From CAZPLZ01 sp964587525 (GTDB taxonomy: Bacteria; Oederibacteriota; CAKKQC01): DNA of 21,722 bases. The notes under the pieces were generated by a model, which saw only the letters and a list, made by a program, of their open reading frames with translations, did no database searches and was not told the DNA's origin. The position numbers and the translations under genes are program-made. This document shows positions 13,466 through 21,599 of this stretch, one piece after another. How positions within the stretch are numbered: the stretch's first letter is position 1; every line of letters begins with the position of its first letter. The stretch lies in NCBI GenBank assembly GCA_964587525.1, contig CAZPLZ010000034.1, forward strand, positions 1 to 21,722, read 5' to 3'.

Positions 13466-16400
13466 GGTGATGACTCCTCCACAAACGTCACCATCCCAAA
13501 ATGGCCCGGCAGCCAAGCCGGTGAGATCCCACCTCCCCAGTTCATGTGAGCGCTTAAGGCCGCACCGTCATTATCATTGAGCTGAATTGAAAAACCGAAC
13601 TTGCCCCCGAAGCGAGGGTGAATTCCGCCCACCTCGCCGGACGGGATGCGGACTTCATACACGCATTCACCCTTTGACTGGCTGATCGCGATCTCGTACA
13701 TGGACGAATCGCCGAAGAGGTGACCGGCCCGTAAACCGCCGGCATGCCCTTTCGGGCGGTACAGGGTGAAGCGGGCGCCACCTCGGCCCGGGTTGGCCGA
13801 CGACAGATAATAGGCAAAGCTTTTGCCCTCTCCCCCAGGTGCCCGGTTCGTCGGATCGATCCCCAGAATCACGCCGTCGCCCTCGATAGCCACCTCACCG
13901 GTGCCGACAACCTTGTGGATGTCATCCCTGACCTTGATGGCCACGTAGAGGTTTTCCTCATCCCACATCAGGTAGGCGATCCCGTTCAGATTCCGCGGCG
14001 TCCACGTATAGTCCGTGTCCTTGACGGTGAGTTGATTCCGGCCGATCAACGGGATCGGACACTTCTTGATCCAGTCATCCAGTTTTCCGTCGATGCTCGG
14101 CCGGGATGTTGCCTTATGACATTCAGCCACATAATCACTGCCCGCGAAGAGGGTCACGCGGATGTTGTCATAATATGCCCAGCCGCTGCCCTTGACCACC
14201 GGCGTAAAGCTGACGGTGTGGGTGCCCACGGGGATCGCCTTGCGGCAGGTGAAGAGCTGCCAGGAATCGTTGTTTGGACTGGCCTTGAAGACCTGGACAT
14301 CATAGAAATTGACCTTGCGGCCATCGGCCAGGTGCAGGGTCATATTGGAACCGGCGCTCATGTTTTGGTTCCAGATCCAGGCCGTGTAGAGATACGTCTG
14401 ATTGCTCCGCAGGGGAAGGGTGCGGGAGATATGTTCGAATGACCCTTGCGTATCCTGAAATTTCAGCACGTAGTTGCCCAGGCCATCCCCCAGGTCTTTG
14501 CTGCTGACCCTAAGTTTTGTCCGGTTGTTCACCTTCCAGCCGTCCGGGCCCTTGGCCGGGTTGTCCGGCTCCTCAAAATCGCCGTTCGGCATCAGGTTCC
14601 CGATCCTCGCGGGAGCAAGAACCGCCAGCACGATCTCCTGGTCGATCTTCGGCAACTTGCCCCATTGAAAGACCAGGCTGAGCTTCGCCTCATAGTCTTT
14701 TGTTTCAACGCCTTTTGGTATCGTGATCGGAACCGGGACCGTTTTGACCTCGCCCTTCCCCAGCGAAAAGGACACCGTCGGCTGTTGGCCCCAGGCCGCA
14801 GGCACCTTAAGCTGGACGCTGCCCGTCAGGTCGCGCTCATAAAGGTTTCGGAGCTGAACCGTCGTCTTCGCATCCCTTCCCCGGATCAGGTTCACGCGCG
14901 GCCGCACCGATGTCGCCGCGGCGATAGCACCGGATGTCCCCGCGCTCACCCGCGCATTGAAGATGGACGGCACCCCATAGGCTTTCAGAACATCCAGGTC
15001 AGCCCCTTCGATAAAGACACGCAAGGATGCCAGCTTGAGTTTTGCCTTGCCGCCGGGACAGGGCAGGTTCTGTTCATTCCCTTGATAGTCGGTGATGCGG
15101 ATGTTCCCGGCGCCGACCTCAAGCTCGACCGTTTCGCCTTCCTGCTCATCGCTTGAGGCCAGCAGGATCGCCCGCCCGTTACGTTCAAAGAGGTGGAACA
15201 GGGCGCTCCGGCCGACCCGGAAGACGCCCAGGGGCTTTGCCTGAAAGAGTTTGCTGGTGAAGACCGCGAGGGCGGCAGCGACCGGGCGGGGGCTCATATC
15301 ATCGAGCGCATACCCATGGGATCCTGCCGCTGAGGGCGCCCCACCGAAATAGATTATTTTTTCTGAGCCTGCCGCCAGTTCATCGGTCCACTGCTTCAGC
15401 ACCCAGTGGCTTTGTTCTTGATTCTGCAGCTCCTTAAGGGGCGGCACCGCCCAGGCATTAATCCCCCGGGCTGACTCATTCTCCCAGACGGCGACCTGAT
15501 CGAGCCCGAAGGCATCCAAATCGCCGCGGGCCTCTACAATGCCATCGCCGTTCTGATAATGGACGGGCAGCACATCCACATATTTGCCCACACCCGCGGT
15601 CAGCGCCTGGAGCCGGTAGCTGCGCGGGAAGAGGCCACCGGCCAGGATGGTGACCAGCTCGGGATCGATGCCCTTGGCCGTTTCCGTGCCGATTCGACAG
15701 AACTTGAGGTAATCGCTGATGGGGGTCGAACCGCCGGGGGTGATTTCATTCAGCCATTCCCAACCGTAGATCTTGCCCTTGAACCGCGTGGTCACCGTCT
15801 TGACAAAATCCCGCCAGGCATCCGCCTTGAACTCGAAACAGCTGTACCTGATGTCACGCCCCCGTTCCAGCACCCAGGCCGGCGGGTTGGTGATGCAGAT
15901 CCACGTTTCGACCCCGTGTTTGTTCGCCAAGGCGATCTGCTGTTCCAATTCATCCAACTTGTACACCCCAGGCCCCGGTTCCATCCGGTACCAGGACGAA
16001 AATCGGCGGCAGGTGGTCAGCCCCAGCTTACGGGCAACCTGAAAGATCTCTTCGTCAACCCAGGCATACGAACCATGGACGGTCATGCCGAAGCGCGTGG
16101 ATTGGCCCGCGGTGATCGCCATCAGGTCCGGAATACGGGCACACGTGGTATGGCGTTTCTCCCAGCCATCCACTTCCATCTGGACCAGGAAGACACCGCG
16201 TTGCTTGAGCGCGAGATCGATGGACACTTCCTGGCCGTTCTGCTCCACGGTGAAGTCCTTTTCCCCTTCGGCCACCTTCGCCCCGCGGGTATCGTGAACG
16301 GTGTACACCAGAGTCTTCTTCTGGCCGAACCTCGTCACGTTCTTCAATCGGGCCACCACCCGGACCGGCTCGTGGTACGTGAACAGATTTCCCGGTTTGT

Positions 16401-16911
16401 CCGTGCCAATCTCGAAGAAACCGCGCTTACGCACGAACATGTTGTTGGCCCGTACATGCCAGGGCCAGGACTTGCCAGCCGCATCGAGGAAGCGGCAGAC
16501 AAAGAGCACCGGGTTGTATCTCTTCACCCCTTCAAGCCCTTTGGGCACGGTGAGGGTGAAGACATGACGGCCTTTGCCGGGTGTGCTGATCTTCAAGCGC
16601 CGGGAAAGGCCCGGGTAGCCGATGTGCTCGCGTTTCTTGGCGTACTTTCCATCCGGTGTGTCAATCCACGGGCCGGTCCCCCAGAGGCTCAGGATCGTCG
16701 TATTGACATGCTCCGACGGGTCCAGATAGTACTCGACGATCACCTCGTATGTCTCTCCGGACACGAGCGGCTTGCCGCCAGCCGATCCGTCCACATAGAT
16801 CCAGCTTTTGTTATAGGTGAGACCGGGCGATTCTTTGGTGGCTGTCCCGTCGGCTTTCAGGGCCATTCCTGAAAGACCCAGGACGAACGCAACCAAGAGA
16901 TACCAGCGCAA
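13462..16911 (-). CDS. Secreted clan GH-A glycoside hydrolase with carbohydrate-binding modules
   Basis: A 1149-residue exoenzyme. It has a signal peptide (about 1-20, RWYLLVAFVLGLSGMALKA), beta-sandwich domains to about 265, and a TIM barrel (about 270-560). The barrel carries the clan GH-A acid/base motif GWEWLNEI (Glu389) and a nucleophile candidate VAVWENE (Glu477), in a layout like GH39/GH5-type enzymes. Beta modules follow (about 565-770), then a CBM4/9-like domain from NLMPNGDFEEP to about 922, then a CBM9/DOMON-like domain from PSIDGKLDDW (about 938) to the end. Both catalytic Glu candidates are present, so it should be active on an extracellular glycan of unknown identity. The start is TTG 16911, 11 nt after the AlkZ-related gene; GGCGGGATAGG upstream may serve as ribosome binding site. 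Confidence 0.9.
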   Translation of the reverse strand: MRWYLLVAFVLGLSGMALKADGTATKESPGLTYNKSWIYVDGSAGGKPLVSGETYEVIVEYYLDPSEHVNTTILSLWGTGPWIDTPDGKYAKKREHIGYPGLSRRLKISTPGKGRHVFTLTVPKGLEGVKRYNPVLFVCRFLDAAGKSWPWHVRANNMFVRKRGFFEIGTDKPGNLFTYHEPVRVVARLKNVTRFGQKKTLVYTVHDTRGAKVAEGEKDFTVEQNGQEVSIDLALKQRGVFLVQMEVDGWEKRHTTCARIPDLMAITAGQSTRFGMTVHGSYAWVDEEIFQVARKLGLTTCRRFSSWYRMEPGPGVYKLDELEQQIALANKHGVETWICITNPPAWVLERGRDIRYSCFEFKADAWRDFVKTVTTRFKGKIYGWEWLNEITPGGSTPISDYLKFCRIGTETAKGIDPELVTILAGGLFPRSYRLQALTAGVGKYVDVLPVHYQNGDGIVEARGDLDAFGLDQVAVWENESARGINAWAVPPLKELQNQEQSHWVLKQWTDELAAGSEKIIYFGGAPSAAGSHGYALDDMSPRPVAAALAVFTSKLFQAKPLGVFRVGRSALFHLFERNGRAILLASSDEQEGETVELEVGAGNIRITDYQGNEQNLPCPGGKAKLKLASLRVFIEGADLDVLKAYGVPSIFNARVSAGTSGAIAAATSVRPRVNLIRGRDAKTTVQLRNLYERDLTGSVQLKVPAAWGQQPTVSFSLGKGEVKTVPVPITIPKGVETKDYEAKLSLVFQWGKLPKIDQEIVLAVLAPARIGNLMPNGDFEEPDNPAKGPDGWKVNNRTKLRVSSKDLGDGLGNYVLKFQDTQGSFEHISRTLPLRSNQTYLYTAWIWNQNMSAGSNMTLHLADGRKVNFYDVQVFKASPNNDSWQLFTCRKAIPVGTHTVSFTPVVKGSGWAYYDNIRVTLFAGSDYVAECHKATSRPSIDGKLDDWIKKCPIPLIGRNQLTVKDTDYTWTPRNLNGIAYLMWDEENLYVAIKVRDDIHKVVGTGEVAIEGDGVILGIDPTNRAPGGEGKSFAYYLSSANPGRGGARFTLYRPKGHAGGLRAGHLFGDSSMYEIAISQSKGECVYEVRIPSGEVGGIHPRFGGKFGFSIQLNDNDGAALSAHMNWGGGISPAWLPGHFGMVTFVEESSP

Positions 16912-16922
16912 CCTATCCCGCC

Positions 16923-17594
16923 TTAGGAAAGCCCCACGTGCAGGAGGCGGGCGACCTGGCGGGAAGTGAGCCGGGGGGCGTTCTTTTGCATCTTCTGGAG
17001 GGCGACTTCTCGCGCTTCCAGGAATGACAGCCCCCGGGCTTCCGTGTGTGCCCGCGGGAACACCCGAGCGCTCAAGTCCACCACCTCCGCCGGCCAGGTG
17101 GTGTCCCGCTCATCCGTACCGCACTTGGCGATCACGAGCTTCTTCTGCAGCTCCACCAGTGCGCGCTTAAACGTGTTCGAGGACAAGCCGATCTTGACGC
17201 GCAGGCGGTACGTGTTCAACAAGCCTCCCCGCAGCAGCGTCTCCCCCAGCCGGTTCGCGTCGAAACTGAGCCTCCCTTCCCGGTACGCCTCACGGAATCC
17301 TTCCAGCCCCAGCGGACAACCCCAAAGCTTGAGCAGGCAAGGGAACATCTCAAGCGAGACCAGCCCCGGATGGCCGTTCCACACCGAGCCGTAGAACGCC
17401 AGCCTTTTGGCTGGCAGTTCATCCTTCCAATCCCACAGGAGATCGGTGTGTTTTGTCCATGGCCGGAATGGATGGCCGCCAGGCCGTCCCCGGATCGCCT
17501 CCCACAGAGTCGGCAACGGCAACCCGCGGTGTGGCATCAGAAGCGCAAACCCGACCCGGTCGATGAATTTTGCAGCCTCACGCAGTTGTATCAT
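16923..17594 (-). CDS. AlkZ-related winged-helix protein
   Basis: This 223-residue protein resembles a group annotated as AlkZ-related. It begins AAKFIDRVGFALLMPHRGLP, then LPTLWEAIRGRPGG, the WDWKDELPAKRLAFYGSV segment, and a winged-helix stretch LSSNTFKRALVELQKKLVIA. AlkZ/YcaQ enzymes are glycosylases that unhook DNA interstrand crosslinks and alkylated bases. I do not see the QxQ/QxD catalytic motif of the characterised enzymes, so a DNA-repair role is only suggested by fold. The family match is from memory. ATG 17594 has GAACGGGG about 11 nt upstream. It lies 11 nt before the GH-A gene and 65 nt after the FMN reductase gene on the same strand, so co-transcription is likely. Confidence 0.72.
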   Translation of the reverse strand: MIQLREAAKFIDRVGFALLMPHRGLPLPTLWEAIRGRPGGHPFRPWTKHTDLLWDWKDELPAKRLAFYGSVWNGHPGLVSLEMFPCLLKLWGCPLGLEGFREAYREGRLSFDANRLGETLLRGGLLNTYRLRVKIGLSSNTFKRALVELQKKLVIAKCGTDERDTTWPAEVVDLSARVFPRAHTEARGLSFLEAREVALQKMQKNAPRLTSRQVARLLHVGLS

Positions 17595-17659
17595 CAGACA
17601 ACAAGCCCCGTTCCCTTAGGGCCTGGCACGCCTCGGCGACCTGACTCGTGGAGAGCCGC

Positions 17660-18196
17660 TTAACCGTTGGATCTCAATGCCACGGTGAACCGTACCAGTT
17701 CCGTCACCAGTCCATCAACGCGCTCGCCGATCTCCTGATTGGCTAGCTGGCCGTTGGCGAAGTCGCCAGATGTCGAGTAGACAAACCGGGGAACGATCAC
17801 CGATCGGAAATCCAGCATCAGGGAGTTGGCTAGACTCATCACGGCCATGTAGGCCCGGCCTCCACCGGAAGCGCACAGGAAACCGACGACTTTGTCCCCC
17901 CAGGCTTGCTCCCCGGTCACCTCGACGGCGTTCTTCGCGGCTGATCCGACCCCAAAATTGTACACGGGCAGCGCCACCAGGATCCCGTCCGCGGCAGCCA
18001 GGTGTGTTTTGAGCGTCCGGGTGTTGGGGTGGTCATAGCAGGCATCGTCGTCGCACTGCGGCAGGGGCGACTCCTTGAGATCATGGAAGCTCACCTTGGC
18101 CCCACGCTGTTGCAAGCGCTCCAGTGCGGCTAAGGCTAGGATGCGGCTGTGGCTCTCTGGATTGAGGCTACAGCTCAGCACCAGGTAATTCACCAA
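17660..18196 (-). CDS. NAD(P)H-dependent FMN reductase (flavodoxin-like)
   Basis: A flavodoxin-fold oxidoreductase of about 178 residues from this start. The FMN phosphate-binding loop is LVLSCSLNPESHSRILA. The LPVYNFGVGSAAKNAVE loop and CASGGGRAYMAVMSLAN are the usual isoalloxazine-contacting segments of NADPH-dependent FMN reductases (SsuE/ChrR-type). It should transfer electrons from NAD(P)H to FMN or a quinone; the physiological acceptor is unknown. The frame is open to ATG 18244, which has no ribosome binding site and sits only 42 nt from divergent rpiB. TTG 18196, with GGAG 12 nt upstream, or GTG 18193 begins right at the first strand, so the shorter form is preferred. Confidence 0.87.
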   Translation of the reverse strand: MVNYLVLSCSLNPESHSRILALAALERLQQRGAKVSFHDLKESPLPQCDDDACYDHPNTRTLKTHLAAADGILVALPVYNFGVGSAAKNAVEVTGEQAWGDKVVGFLCASGGGRAYMAVMSLANSLMLDFRSVIVPRFVYSTSGDFANGQLANQEIGERVDGLVTELVRFTVALRSNG

Positions 18197-18286
18197 GCTT
18201 GCAGTAGCTCCAGCGTTCACAACTTTTGGATGGGAGTATACCATGGATCACTAAGATGCGCGTGGTATCCTACTGAGGTCTCAACC

Positions 18287-18763
18287 ATGAAACTTGCCAT
18301 TGGAGGCGATCACTGCGGCTTCCCGCTGAAAGGCCCGATCATCGAACTGCTGCATTCCTGGGGTCACGAGGTGATCGATCACGGAACGCACAGCACCGAG
18401 CCAGTGGACTTTCCTGATATCGCCCACACGGTCTGCGAGCAGGTTCGGAGCGGTGCCGCGGATCGCGGGATCCTGGTCTGCGGGACAGGAGTCGGGGCGG
18501 CCATCGCAGGGAACAAACACCCGGGGATCCGAGCCTCCGTCTGCCATGACACCTTCTCCGCCCACCAGAGCGTGGAACACGACGACGTGAACCTGCTGTG
18601 CATTGGGGCCTGGATCGTTGGGATCAAGGTCGTCGAAGAAATTCTACGTGAATTTCTAGGCGCGAAGTTCAGCACCGAAGAGCACTTCCGCCGCCGCGTC
18701 CGAAAGCTGGCGGAGCTGGAACACTGGGCGGCCGGCCAGACGGGGAGATCAGCTGCCGGATAA
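18287..18763 (+). CDS. rpiB: Ribose-5-phosphate isomerase B (RpiB/LacAB family)
   Basis: A 158-residue protein of the normal RpiB length. It starts MKLAIGGDHCGFPLKGPI, the phosphate-binding N-terminus. The catalytic-site segment ILVCGTGVGAAIAGNKHPGI is present, and VEHDDVNLLCIGAWIVG carries the conserved His and Asn region. RpiB interconverts ribose 5-phosphate and ribulose 5-phosphate; LacAB/RpiB relatives also isomerise allose or galactose 6-phosphates, so a sugar-catabolic role is possible beside the glycan genes. Start ATG 18287 is supported by GAGGT 7 nt upstream. It is divergent from the FMN reductase gene. Confidence 0.94.
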   Translation: MKLAIGGDHCGFPLKGPIIELLHSWGHEVIDHGTHSTEPVDFPDIAHTVCEQVRSGAADRGILVCGTGVGAAIAGNKHPGIRASVCHDTFSAHQSVEHDDVNLLCIGAWIVGIKVVEEILREFLGAKFSTEEHFRRRVRKLAELEHWAAGQTGRSAAG

Positions 18764-18832
18764 GGTCATTGATCAACTGGCCGGCTGACCTCGCTCCCCT
18801 GTCGTCATATACGCACTCCTTACCTGCCATCC

Positions 18833-19234
18833 CTACGAGTCTCTACGTACGCGGTGCCTCCGGAGAAAGGCCGTGGCATCATCTTTGGAGGCGCGTCCGT
18901 CGGCCACGCGGAGCGTCAAATCTTCGAGTTCCTTGTTCGTTGCGGTCAGCCGCATACCGTTGAGCAGGACGAACACTTCGGCCGCGGCTAACGCCGTGCG
19001 CTTGTTGCCGTCCGCGAACGCATGGTTCTTGCAGATGTGGAACAGATAGGCTGCCGCCATGGCGGGGATTCCGTCATGCAAAAACTTTCCGCCGAACTGC
19101 GCGGCAGGCATCATGACGGCGGATTCCAGAAGGCCGTGATCAAGCACGGCCGGATCGCCGCCGAACTCGTCGATCATCCGGCGGTGGATCGCCAGGACGT
19201 GCTCGACTGACAAAAACGCGGGAGCATCGCTCAT
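18833..19234 (-). CDS. doc: Doc toxin (Fic/Doc family, death-on-curing)
   Basis: The 133-residue protein begins FLSVEHVLAIHRRMIDEFGG, the typical Doc N-terminus, and carries the Fic/Doc active site HAFADGNKRTA (71-81), with the catalytic His, the acidic residue and the GNK loop intact. Characterised Doc toxins phosphorylate EF-Tu and so stop translation. Its ATG overlaps the antitoxin's TGA (ATGA), a classic translationally coupled toxin-antitoxin arrangement. Nothing appears truncated; the length matches known Doc proteins. Confidence 0.93.
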   Translation of the reverse strand: MSDAPAFLSVEHVLAIHRRMIDEFGGDPAVLDHGLLESAVMMPAAQFGGKFLHDGIPAMAAAYLFHICKNHAFADGNKRTALAAAEVFVLLNGMRLTATNKELEDLTLRVADGRASKDDATAFLRRHRVRRDS

Positions 19235-19461
19235 TCCGCCAGTCGCCGCAGGACCTCGCGCCGTTCCGCCACGACCCGCTCGAGGGCGGCTTCGAAACGC
19301 TCCTTGTCTACGGGCTTCGGGTTCGCCGGCGTGATGACGATGACCCCGTTGTGGACCGTAAGCTGGACCTCTCCGCCTTCCTCCAGGCCGACCAGCTCGA
19401 GGATGGCCTTATCGAGGAATAGGGCGTTCCCATTTCCGATTTTCTTTATCTGCTTGATCAT
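19231..19461 (-). CDS. AbrB/MazE-type antitoxin paired with Doc
   Basis: A 76-residue SpoVT-AbrB swapped-hairpin protein: MIKQIKKIGNGNALFLDKAI, then LELVGLEEGGEVQLTVHNGV and IVITPANP, followed by a charged helical tail (about 50-76) of the kind that binds the toxin. The start is clear: GGGAGG lies 6 nt before ATG. It is first in the operon and overlaps doc by 4 nt. The AbrB half should bind DNA, and the palindrome in the promoter upstream is the likely target. The classical phage P1 partner of Doc is Phd; AbrB-type partners for Doc also occur in chromosomal modules. Confidence 0.9.
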   Translation of the reverse strand: MIKQIKKIGNGNALFLDKAILELVGLEEGGEVQLTVHNGVIVITPANPKPVDKERFEAALERVVAERREVLRRLAE

Positions 19462-19479
19462 GGTGGACCTCCCGCTAAG

Positions 19480-19519
19480 CCGTTTATACTATGTTATAAC
19501 GGTATGGCGCTCTCGTCAA
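19480..19519 (-). promoter_or_regulatory. Promoter and palindromic operator of the antitoxin-doc operon
   Basis: On the minus strand TTGACG (19519-19514) and TAACAT (19496-19491) are 17 bp apart. The -10 region sits inside an imperfect inverted repeat, CCGTTATA (19502-19495) and TATAAACGG (19488-19480), with 6 bp between the arms. A site covering the -10 box immediately upstream of an AbrB-type antitoxin fits autorepression. The sequence elements are read directly; activity is inferred. Confidence 0.5.
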
Positions 19520-19672
19520 AGTAGGAGTCCGGGTTGACCGGGGAGGCACGCCGCTGCGGCTCAGCGTGTGTCCCTCGCGTGGGCCGTCCACGGCCGCGCA
19601 CCCGCCAGCGCCGCCAGCGCCACCGCAAGCAGCTTGACCATCACCTACTTGATTGCCCCCTCCGTCAGTTGT

Positions 19673-21133
19673 TCATCTCCTTCCTCGACCGGTACGAAGG
19701 CGGGATCGCGCCAAGCCAGCATTCTTCGCGGACAGCCGGTTAAAGGTTGGGGCATCAGCGCCGTGGGTCTTAAGCCACTCGAGCAGTTTGCGGTGCAGAC
19801 GCTCCGCCTCCCCACGGTGAGACCCGATGACGTTGTGCTGCTGGCTGGGGTCGGCGAGGTTGTCATACAGCTCGGGTGATGTCGGATCGGGCGGCTCACC
19901 GATCAACAAGGTCCAGCGGCCATCCGTGACCGTCGGCTTGCGGCACGCCCGGCCTGAACCCATGTGCCCTGCCGCGATCGAGACCTCGCGTGGCCCCTCA
20001 GTAGTCTTCCCGGTGAGCAGTGGGACCAGACTGACGCCTTCGATCTCAGCCTCTTTCGGTGCCGCAACGCCGCAGAGTTCGAGAATCGTAGGCATTAAAT
20101 CTGGCGCCTGGACAACCGGGTTGAGTCGAGTTTCCCTGGGGAGCGGTTTCAGCTTCAGTGACGGGGGAATATGCATCGACCAGCAGATGTTCGTGATCTC
20201 CCGGTAGAAGGGGAAACAGTCAAACTGCCTTGGGTTGATCAGGCTCTTGCCGGTGCGTCCGTGCTCGCCGAGGTACATCCCGTGATCGGACATAAACAAA
20301 ACGATGGTGTTCTCAAGTAGTCCGGTGTCCTCGATCAGGCGGAAGATCCGTCCCACGGACTTGCTCAGCAGCGTGCACATGGCGGTGTACCGAGCGCGCA
20401 GATCTTCAAGCTCCGCTTTGGTGTACACGCCGGCCGAATCGTAGTTGGGGTGGGCCATCGGCTCCCCCCTGTAACCAGGATGGTACAGATCCAACAGGTA
20501 CCGTGGCGGGAACCACGGCTCGTGCACGTCGAAGAAATCAGCCCAGAGCATGAACGGCCCGCCCCGGCAGTTGTCCTCGATCCACCGGCACACGGTGTCC
20601 GCCAACATCCCGCAATGGCTTTCGTCCTCGTAACGCTGGCGAAAGTTCGTATGCGCATGCAGGTCGCACAGCGTAGGCCATTTCCCAACATTGCCCCTAT
20701 CAACGCGTGTCTTGCGGCGGTCCGACACCACGGGCCGGACAGGATCGTTGAGCCGCGTCAGCGGCCTGTCACCTTCATGGCCGCGCAGAAAACTGAAGCT
20801 GTGAAACGGACGCCAGAACTGGCATCGCAGCATGTGAGTGGTATCGGCAAGAAGCTGCGTGGTGTAGCCAGCCTTGCGCAGCACCCCTGGCAGCGTGACC
20901 GCCTTAGGGTCAAGGTCGCGCCAGCCATGGCGCGGGTGACCAAACCGCCCCGTGAACCAGTCGGTGCGCATGGGGATGGTCGGAAAGCTCGAAACCATCG
21001 CGTGTTCAAAGGTGATGGTCCGTGCCAGCCAGGCATCCAGCTCAGGCGTCTTAACCCGCGGATGCCCATTGGCCGCAATGTGGTCGGGCCGGTAGGTATC
21101 CGACACGATGACGATGACATTGGGCCGGTTCAC
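19673..21133 (-). CDS. Sulfatase-fold hydrolase with Thr in the nucleophile position
   Basis: A 486-residue alkaline-phosphatase/sulfatase superfamily protein. Metal-site elements are VIVSDTYRPDH (Asp12), SDHGMYLGEHG (282-292) and TGK (294-296), with DVHEPWFPP at about 202-210. The C-terminal LYDNLADPSQQHNV and final helix are sulfatase-like. The nucleophile motif is altered: SFPTIPMRTDWFTGR aligns Thr52 to the Cys/Ser that becomes formylglycine in C/S-x-P-S-R sulfatases, with Arg56 and the TG kept. Thr cannot form formylglycine, but Thr nucleophiles occur in phosphodiesterases of this superfamily. A phosphoester or formylglycine-independent sulfoester substrate is therefore possible. No signal peptide is seen from GTG 21133, so it seems cytoplasmic. 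The start has no strong ribosome binding site. Confidence 0.88.
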   Translation of the reverse strand: MNRPNVIVIVSDTYRPDHIAANGHPRVKTPELDAWLARTITFEHAMVSSFPTIPMRTDWFTGRFGHPRHGWRDLDPKAVTLPGVLRKAGYTTQLLADTTHMLRCQFWRPFHSFSFLRGHEGDRPLTRLNDPVRPVVSDRRKTRVDRGNVGKWPTLCDLHAHTNFRQRYEDESHCGMLADTVCRWIEDNCRGGPFMLWADFFDVHEPWFPPRYLLDLYHPGYRGEPMAHPNYDSAGVYTKAELEDLRARYTAMCTLLSKSVGRIFRLIEDTGLLENTIVLFMSDHGMYLGEHGRTGKSLINPRQFDCFPFYREITNICWSMHIPPSLKLKPLPRETRLNPVVQAPDLMPTILELCGVAAPKEAEIEGVSLVPLLTGKTTEGPREVSIAAGHMGSGRACRKPTVTDGRWTLLIGEPPDPTSPELYDNLADPSQQHNVIGSHRGEAERLHRKLLEWLKTHGADAPTFNRLSAKNAGLARSRLRTGRGRR

Positions 21134-21248
21134 ATCGAGATTCAGCGTACCATGAACCGCTAGAACGCAAACCCAATCTTGGCGCCAAGTGGATTTTCAA
21201 CCGGCGCCGCCGCCTCCGTGATAGGGTCGTCATAGGTGTGCGAAGACG

Positions 21249-21557
21249 ATGAAGAGATGTCCTGACTGCTCGGCCGAAATGGGTGAGGACGTCGGGAAGT
21301 GTCCGGCTTGCGGAAGTGCCATTGGCGGCGTCGGCGCGGCGAAGCCCAAGTGGTACTTCTCAACGTTCGGGATGGTTCTCGCTTTCCTCGTGCTGGGGCC
21401 GCTGGCGGTGCCGCTGGTCTGGGTTCACCCGCGTTACACGATCATGACGAAAGTTGTCATCACCGCGGCCATGGTCGCGCTCACCGTTTGGGGATGCCTG
21501 GCGATCCGTGACATATATGTGGACCTCATGGAGCAGATTGAGAGTCTGGATCTTTAG
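21249..21557 (+). CDS. Small membrane protein with zinc ribbon
   Basis: The 102-residue product starts with a short zinc ribbon, CPDC (4-7) and CPAC (18-21). Two transmembrane helices follow, at about residues 38-58 and 67-85, and then a short acidic tail. This layout is common among uncharacterised bacterial proteins; the ribbon would probably lie in the cytoplasm. No catalytic motif is visible. ATG 21249 is the only reasonable start, with a weak GAAGA purine run just before it. The same design appears in the gene at 13010-13465, though I see no close sequence similarity. Confidence 0.68.
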   Translation: MKRCPDCSAEMGEDVGKCPACGSAIGGVGAAKPKWYFSTFGMVLAFLVLGPLAVPLVWVHPRYTIMTKVVITAAMVALTVWGCLAIRDIYVDLMEQIESLDL

Positions 21558-21599
21558 GCAATATGAAGAAGCAAGACGGCATATGATACCTTTTCGCTC

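Noticed and set aside
15559..16872. Long plus-strand open frame (437 codons) opposite the GH-A gene
   Set aside because: It is antisense to a gene with a signal peptide, catalytic motifs and binding modules. Its translation has low-complexity composition and no recognisable domain, as expected of a shadow frame in GC-rich DNA.
18208..18245. TTCACA and TATACC/TACCAT as an rpiB promoter
   Set aside because: The spacer is 15 bp for the better -10, and the 17-bp alternative matches poorly; the boxes also overlap a possible longer start of the divergent gene.
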